A stretch of 48,471 bases of DNA from contig CAUYUJ010014615.1 of assembly GCA_963575745.1 (NCBI GenBank), forward strand, positions 938,699 through 987,169, read 5' to 3'. The translations under genes were made by a program, and so were the position numbers. Positions 30,201 through 39,200 of the stretch are shown here, piece after piece (the stretch's first letter is position 1; each line of letters opens with the position of its first letter). This stretch comes from Prorocentrum cordatum (taxonomy: Eukaryota > Sar > Dinophyceae > Prorocentrales > Prorocentraceae). The notes beneath the pieces were generated by a model, which did no database searches, had not been told where the DNA came from, and was given only the letters and a program-made list of their open reading frames with translations.

Positions 30201-33200
30201 GAGAAAGAAGAGTGGCGAGGCGCAAAAGATTACTAAGACAGGCGCACAGGGTGGAGATGCGACCAGACTTTGGAGTGCCGCTGATCAATAACCCCTTCGA
30301 GGCGCTTGCGGACAGCAGCACCTGCGAGGACGAAGCACTGCCAGATAGCACTCAGCCGCCTGGAGCGGAACATCCTGAGGAGCAGGACTTGGACTCCGCC
30401 AGCGAGCGCCCGAGTCGAGAGCGCAGCAGCTGTCCGAGGTCGCGTACTACTTGGAGGGCAGCGCCTAGGTACACAGCAGCAGAGCAGACTCCTTGCTCTG
30501 ACGAGTCCAAGCAACATAACGTACCGACCAGGACCTACCCGCGTTGGCGTGTCAGGGCGGGGTCGCCTCACTCTGCAAGGCCGTCGACGGACGGACCTGC
30601 TCTCCCCGAGCAGCTGCGGGTTGACTCCCCCTTGCAGGTGCGAAGTCGCGAGAGCATGCCTCCGACGGGAGGGTGGCCGATGCCTTGCTCTCGTGACAGC
30701 GATGTCGTGCTGGGGCGCTCAACCAGGTCCAACGACGAGCAACCATCTACACTCCCGCCACCGACACCAGCCAAACCAAACCTAGACCCTCAAGAGCAAC
30801 GCGCAGAGCCAGCACTACCTATCTTTCCACCACCGAACCCAACCGACCCTCATGGCGGCATATCTCACCGACTACGTGACAGCATGCTCCAAGCCCAATC
30901 ACACGAGCTCCTGTTCAGTCAGGCCGTGCGGGCTGGATCGGACAACTTGAACGCCGATGAGAAGTGCTGCCAAAAGCCGCCGACCCCACGGGAATGGAGC
31001 ACGACGCGGATGGGGACCAAGCCCTACAAGCCAACCGACCACTTGGAGACCGAGCAACCACTCCCAGACGCAACGACTAATGCCAGACAGCACCCCCAGC
31101 CCCAGAGGGACGCACACCCCCGCCGAGCAATGCTGCCGTTCAGGAGCTACCACGGAGCTAGCGGGCAGCCGACGGGGCGGCAACAAGCCATCTCCGCACC
31201 ACAACGACGTACAACCCCAGCCATGTACCCCTTCCGCATCTCAACTAGGCGGAGCACAACGGCGGAAGACGCCCGAGACAACCAACGCACTAGCCAACAC
31301 ACCAACACTGACAGCGAGTACAGCGACGACTACCGGCGCTGCGAGCGCAGAAGGAGACGACGACAAAGAACTAGACCAGCAACACACGGGCAAGCGCACA
31401 AAACCGACCAGCGCAGAGACAGCAACAGCACGCAGCGACGCTCCCTCAACATCGGATCCCCACAGTTCCTACCGACGCAATTCCAGCAACACATCCAGAA
31501 GCTGACATGGCATTACGACCTCGAAGAGCACGACCTGCACGAGCATACCAGGCTGGCGGTGAAGCACCTTGCTCCCTCGAGACCTTTGTCGGCAGTGAAG
31601 CGGCACTACTACTTCACCGACGCGTCCTACCATGCCAAAGCACCGGGTACATCAGCATGGGCAGTGGTGCACCTGAGAGAGGACGACCAGGGCATCGCCT
31701 ACTACAGGCACATGTACTCCAACCACGCCCTGTCCGTCAGCGAGGAGATGGCCAACAACATCACCTCCAGCACCAGCCCCGAATTGGGAGCGCTACTCTG
31801 GGCAGGCATCGCATGTACACAGGAGGACGATGAGCAGGAAATCGTCATTATTGGAGACAACACCGCGGCTTTGGGAGCGGCAGCTGGAACATCGCGGATC
31901 AGATCGAGTAGGAACCGCCCCCTTGCGAGGTTTACACGCATATTATTCCAGCAGTTACAGCTCACAAAGGACATCAGCTTCGAGCACACTCATGCGCATC
32001 GAGACGCACCCTGGAATGAAGCAGCAGATATTCTATCAAAATATGCCGCACTCCAACCAGCACCACCACCACCTGCGGAAGAGCTAGTCAATATAGTACA
32101 GTATACCAGCACACTCGAATGGGCTTGGATGGCCAACCCAGCGGGCAATGACCTACATGCGTACCCACCGTGGAGGCATGGACGGCTCGAGGAGCACGTC
32201 TCGCCCCAGCGGGCGGATGCAGACCACATCCCCGACCTCACCGCCGACAGCTACAACAAGGGCACGCTGAAGCTCAACATCGTGCAGTACAACGCTCAGT
32301 CCATGGTGGGCGACTTCACCTCCACAGACATGCACCTGGACATCTCCAGTAAAGGGGCTCTAGTCAGAGCCCAGCTCCTGGACCACCATGTACACGTAGC
32401 GGGGCTTCAGGAGACACGCTGTAGAGAGGCCATATGGACAGGACAAGGCTTTATCAACATCCAGAGCGATGCGCAGGACGGCAACTGGGGATGTGCACTA
32501 CTACTCAACGTCGAGTTACCGTACGGGCAGCTCAACGGGAAAGACCTGTACTTCAAGCAGTCCCAGCTGACAAAACTGTACTCGTCAGCCAGGATTCTCT
32601 TTGTCCGCGTGCAGGCTCCTCTGTTCCATCACGTCATCGCCGTTGCTCATGCCCCGTACCAGAAGGCCAAGGACATCAACGGCTGGTGGGAGCACTTCAG
32701 GGAGCTGTGTGACACGTGGAAACCAGAGATCCTGCTCATCGACGCGAACGCCAAGCTAAGCCACAAGGACGGAGAGGACACGCAATGGTTGGGCCAGAAA
32801 GGTCCAAATCAGCTGACAGACAAAAATGGACACGAACTCCACGAGTCTGTCGCCAGCTGCCACCTGCACGTCGTCAACACATACTACGGGAACACCGACG
32901 ATTACACGTACCACAAGGACGGAATCTCCAACCGCATCGACTACGTCGCCATGGCTCCCTGCCTGTTCAAGTGCGTGGCGGCTTGCACTGTCTTGAGAGA
33001 CTTTCAAAAGCCAACCGCCAGAAAGAAGAACGAGCACAACAAGCAGAGGAGGAACTACGCCCAGAACGGCTACGACACGACCACAGATCACATGCCCGTG
33101 CTAGTTGAAGTTGTGGGCGAAATCATCGGGCGCCACCGTAGTTCGAAGGGGAACGGGTTATTGGATACTAACAAACTCAAGAACCCAGAGCGTATCACCG

Positions 33201-36200
33201 CATTCAAGCAGGACCTGAACAACATCAGCTTACCACCGTGGAAGGCAGACGTCAACGACCATTACCACGAGACAGCGGGACTCCTTGCCGAGAAGACGAA
33301 GCAGCATTTCGGACGGGACCCGCTTACCCCTTGCAACGTCACAATCTCTGAGGCTAGCATGCGCCTATTGAGGCTGCGCAGATACGCTGAGAGCTCCACG
33401 CGGACCTACACGAACAACGGGGACCCAGCACCTCTTGAAGTTTTCCGCAAGAGGCTCTGCTATGAGGCGCCTGTCTATGCCCGAGTGGAAGATAGCTGGT
33501 ATTGCTCTGTGGCAGCCCTTGTTGGAGCGTGCCAGCTCAGTCATGCCACCGGCTGTCTCGGCATCGCGCATGATGCTGCCAGGCTCTTCATCGACCACAC
33601 CAAGGACACGTTCAGACACCAGCTGAGTACCGACCGCAACCATTACTTTCACGAACTTGGCAGCAAATTGGCGGATAGCAGAACAGCAAGAGACGCCAGG
33701 ACCGAGTGGCAGCTGACAAAGAAGATTCTAATCCACGGCGGTCGCAAACCAAAATATGTTAGCGCGCTGCCCACTATGCAGCAGCCCGACGGCACCGTCA
33801 TGGGCAGCCAGGGCGAGATCAGCAGAGCCACCCTGCAGCACTTCGCCAAGATTGAGTCAGCCGACATCAGGGACAAGTACGACCTGGCGGACCGCTACAA
33901 TATCAGCCGTACCCACAGATCGCCACCCGACGAGGTCTCACAGCACCTGCACATGACACTCAACGATCTGGTGGAGAGCTTTGCGGACGGCAAGAAGGGC
34001 CGAGCAGGAGGACCCGACGGCAATTTGGACGACATCCTCAAACTCGCACCTGAGGAGACAGCCCGCCACTGGTACCCAGTCGTCTTGAAGACGATACTGC
34101 GAGGCCGAGAACCGATCCAATTTAAAGCAGGTATTGCAGTGAAGCTGGACAAGGGTAGCGGCACGAGGGCCCTCCTGGAATACTACAGGTCGATCCTCCT
34201 CAACAACACCGTGGCCAAGCACTACCACAAGTGGCTCCGCGCAACTACGTTGAGGGTCTGCAGCAGCCTGCTGAGAGTCACCCAGCACGGCGGAATCCCG
34301 AAGAAGTCAGGCGCGTACTCTACACATACTATCAAAGCGTTTTTCAGGATCTGCAGGCGGAGACGTCTCAGCGCAGTCGGCATCCTGTTGGATCTACGAC
34401 AGGCCTTTTATTCAGTTATTCGAGAATTTGTGCTGGGACGGGAAGGGGAGAAGCCTTGGCTCCTAAAGGTGATGGCAGGAGGCGCTCCACCTGAATGGCT
34501 CATGCCGGCCATCCAGCAGCTGATAGCGTCTCCAGGCTACTTAGCACTCAACGATGTAGACGAGAACCTGCGATTCCAGCTAGAGGAAGCACACGACACG
34601 ACATTCTTCCAAGTGCGGGGAGAAGAGCTTTGCGCGGAGAGCCGCAAGGGCACACGCCCAGGCAACGGCCTGGCCGACCTCATCTTCAACATCAGCTTCG
34701 CGCACGCTCTGGGCCCACTGGAGCAGGAGCTACATGCAGGAGGGTACCTACTACAACTACCACCAGCGGGCGAACAAGCCATTGTCACGTCAGGCCAGCT
34801 CCAAGGGCTGGAAGGGACCCTGCCAGAAGTATCCTTCATGGACGATGCGACATTCCTGTGCGTACTTAACGACAACACGAAAATCGAGAGCAGCATCTTC
34901 GACATATTGTCCATTATTGCAAGGAGACTCAAGATCTTCGGGCATGACCTACACCCCAAGAAGACTAAAGCGTTGCTGCATATCGATGGGCACGCCAAGC
35001 AGCATATCAAGGCGAAGATTTTCAAGACAAATCCCATCACGCTGCGGCGCGAGGATGGCCAACCGCCAACTAGCACTGAAGTGTCAACGGCGGAGGTCAC
35101 GACCCAGGGACTCACATTGGGCAACATCGTGACGAGTGATGGTGGGGAGGGGCCGAACCTTATGAGACGCATCATAGACCACAGATCCGCAGAGGGCCCC
35201 TTGAAGAAGTCCATCTTCCGCCTACCGCACATCGACCTCAAGGCCAAGCTGCTGTATCTCACGGCGCTGGCGCAAAGCAAGCTGACCTACGACTGCGAAG
35301 TGTGGGGGCCACTTACAGTACAGCAGAAGCAGATGCTGCAGAGCAGACACATGGCGAGTCTGCGGGCCGCCGCAAGACAACAGCGACACAGCACGGGACA
35401 TGCACATACCTTGGATGACGAAATATACTTGCTGTGCGACGAAGTACCGATCCACATGTACCTGCGCCGACGGCGCCTGATGTACCTGGCCAGGATGGCG
35501 CATGCAGACACGCCTTTCCTCCACCGCCTCATCGATGAACTCTGGGAGGATGAGAAGGCCTGGAACGCTCTTATCGTCGAAGATCTGGACTGGATAAGAA
35601 GTTTCCTACTAGACGACGAGGACATCGGCAGCGACATCAGGGGATTGCTGCGATGGCTACGCACACAGCAAGTGCGAGCCGCACAAGCCACGATCACCCG
35701 TGCGTGGCTCAGGTACAAAGCATGGCAGCACGACATATATCGACATCGAGTTTGGCAAAGGCAGCTACACCGTCTTGCGCAAGAGTTTGGAATGACCACG
35801 CCCAACTTCGAGGGGCTGCCGCCCGCACAGCACTGTGGCTACATATGCTATGAGTGTGGCAAGATATTAAAAACTCGGGGAGCATGGAAGCGCCATCGCA
35901 CCATGGAACACATCGGCTACGACCTTCCCGAATTGCTTGCCCGTTCGACTACCTGCCCTGGGTGCGGGAAGAACTTCATAACGAGATCCCGCATACTCAA
36001 GCACCTGAGAAGGTGCCCCAAGTGCCTGGCGGTCCTCCAAGCCATCGAGGTCCCAATGGATTTGCAGGAGGCAGCCGAACGCCGAGAAGAAGAACGAGAA
36101 GCTGTGGCGGCGAGGAAGGCAATGGGGCATGGAGCTACAAAGGCGCTGGTGCCCGCCCAACAGGTCATACAGCTCAAGCTGGCCGACTACATAGAGCAGC

Positions 36201-39200
36201 ACCAGCTCCAACTCTCGCCGGCCCCGCCTGCGGCAGCGGACGTCCAAACAGCGACACCACCTGCAATCGTATTCTCACCGTGCAGGCCCATGGTTACCAC
36301 GGCTATGTTCTTGCTGCACCTTTTCTCGGGCAGACGTCGAATCGAGGATTTCCAGTACCACTTCGAGATGAACATACGGGAATGCAACTTGGTAGTACTA
36401 TCGATCGACGTGCAGATAGACCCCGTCAAAGGAGACCTGACGAAGCCAGACGTCGTCGACTTTTGGTGCGCAGCGATACGACAGGGCAAAATATTTGGTA
36501 TTGTGGCAGGCCCGCCCTGCGAGACGTGGTGCTCATCGCGCTGGCATGCCGCCGAGGGGAAGGCACCTCGACCACTACGTACACATGAAGCCCCCTGGGG
36601 CATACAAGCAGCTAGCCAAGTGGAGCATCAACAGATCGCACTAGCCAACGAGCTATACAGGACAGCTTTACTACTCATCACCACGGGCCTGCAGTGCAAC
36701 GTCTCAGCCGTACTCGAGCATCCCGCCCCAGCCACATGGTGCCCCCAAGCGCCCAGCAGCTGGCAGCGAGCAGAGACGCTCTGGCTCCTGGAGCAGACGG
36801 GCGTCGAACTGCACTACATAGACCAGTGCCAGTTCGGGCAGGACGCGAGAAAACCAACATGTCTGATGGCGGCACACCTCGGTGAACTCGCACAGGAGCT
36901 AAGGGCGGTACCTGGGGGGCAGCTATGCAGACATGCGGGACATGCCGGAGTTTACGGACGAGACGGCCAAGGCGGCTGGAGGACCGCCCCCCTCAAAGAG
37001 TATCCATCAAGGCTGTGTAAGGCAATGGCTACCGCCTTCGCAGCCCACTGGGGGCAGCTTGCTGACGCAGAGGCAATGTGGGCCGAAACGGACGACTGCT
37101 ACCACAGGTTCTACGCCCCCTTGGATTACTACATGGAGACAGACCAGATCGGCCATGATTGTCACAGGGCATGGGGCAAACATCGGCGCTAGCATTGGCA
37201 CCGCGGCGGCTTATTTGGTGCAGCCAGGCGAGTCAAGCGTCCAGTATTATATACTTTTGCCCCGCAAGGGAACACTGGTCTGCAATTTGGCGCAGACCAC
37301 CGACTTGCTACAGATCTGATGGCAGCTGGCATTACAATATTTTATACAGAGTATTCCAGATTGGCTGCAGAAGTCTCAGCGCACCTACGGCATGGCCCAA
37401 GCCCTGTTGCTAACGGGTTACTGGTACGGATGCGACCTGGACAACGATTGCGTGCCATCTCGAGGGGGGGGGACCCGTAGCGCCCATACGGGTGGGCACG
37501 ATCCCTCAATGGCGACGGAGCGTGCCCCCCCCTCGAGCACTTGCTGGATTTATCGACTTTCCTAACATTGGCATTGTTTACTATGATCATCTGGCCCTGG
37601 GCAGGCATTACGGCGTGCTGCCTAAGTCCTGAGGAAGCCCCGAATGCGTGGGAAGACCTCAGGCAGCGGCGCCAACCTTGGTTATAGTTAGAACGCAAGA
37701 CCTGGGGAAGCCCCGAATGCGAGGGAACACCCCAGGCACAAGTCGCCACGTTTTGATGTGTACCGCGGCGGCTCCTGGAGATCTACAGTATGGATGGCGC
37801 CAGCTGGCTGGCAGCGGGCGGCCCATTGGCCGTCAGCGTACCACCGACCGACATCGACAGCATACCCAACACGATCCCCTACAACTCCTTTCAAGTCAAC
37901 GCTGTCCTGGTGAGGATCAAACTTCGAGACGGGCTCGAAGGGCTGGGGGGGAAGGACGAGTACTTCCCGCGCCCGCCAGCGGGGATGGTGAGGGGCAGGG
38001 GGGGGGGTAGGACGGCCACTACCCGCGCCCCCGCGGTCCGCCCTAGCTCGCCACCCCCACCATTCCCATGGAGAAGGAGGAGCTACCCGATCGCCCGAGG
38101 GCGAAGCTGGACAGCCGAGACACACCACTCCGACGACAAGTACCAGGCCTGGGGTTCGCCCCCACCGAGGGCACCGTGACCCCTAGCCATAGCGGGACGA
38201 GGTGGGACAGTAACGACCCCCACTTGAAGTCGGTGCATGGAGGCCTTGGGAGCCCACCACCAACACAACACCAGCAACAGCCCGATCCCCAACGACCTCG
38301 CCAACTCGCTCCACATCTGCACGCAGCCCCATACAACGACATCTATAACATCCGAGATCAGTACCCTCCTGCAGCTCAAAAGCACGGGGACATGACCTAC
38401 GGCCCTCGCGTGGCAGGCGAGGAGAGTGCTGCAGAGCCGCTGAATCCAGAGGCTCGGCAGGCCTCCACAGCGCTGAGCGCCGAAGGGTGGAGGCCGCCGC
38501 AGAGAAGGCGGCCATCCACCTGATGACCTGGCGGCTGGGCTCAGCGCGAGGCGCCGAAGGGAGCCCAGCCGCCGTACATGAGACCGACCGCTAGGCGAGG
38601 AGAGTGCTGCAGAGCCGCTGAAGTCAGAGGCTCGGCGGACTCCACAGCGCTGAGCGCCGAAGGGTGGAGGCCGCCGCAGAGAAGGAAGCCATCCACCTGA
38701 TGACGTGGCGGCTGGGCTCAGCGCGAGGCGCCGAAGGGAGCCCAGCCGCCGCACAAGAGGCCGACCGCCCACAAAGAGGCCGAGGCCAGGACAGCGCTGC
38801 AGAGCCGCTGAAGTCAGAGGCTCGGCGGGCTTCCACAGCGCTGAGCGCCGAAGGGTGGAGGCCGCCGCAGAGAAGGCGGCCAGCCACCTGATGACCTGGC
38901 GGCTGGGCTCAGCGCGAGGCGCCGAAGGGAGCCCAGCCGCCACACAACAGGCCGACCGCCCACAAAGAGGCCGAGGCCTGGCTGCGGGCCGAGCTGGCTG
39001 AGCTGGCACGGGCGCGCGCGGCGCCTGCCGAGGGCCCAGATGGGCCCTCATCTTTTTGTTTTACTGAAACCCGGCCCCTCTCTCCCTTCTCTATGATTTA
39101 CTGGTCCCAGGCTCCCTGTTTCCCTCGGGGCCGGGTTCCCGGGGCCGCAGTCTGAGCGCCCGCACGGCCCTGGTGGGCCGCTGCAGAGCGCTCCGCGCCC

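Noticed and set aside
37459-37537. tRNA or hammerhead ribozyme
   Set aside because: No four-arm cloverleaf or TPsiC box and no CTGANGA...GAAA core; only a three-way junction is supported.
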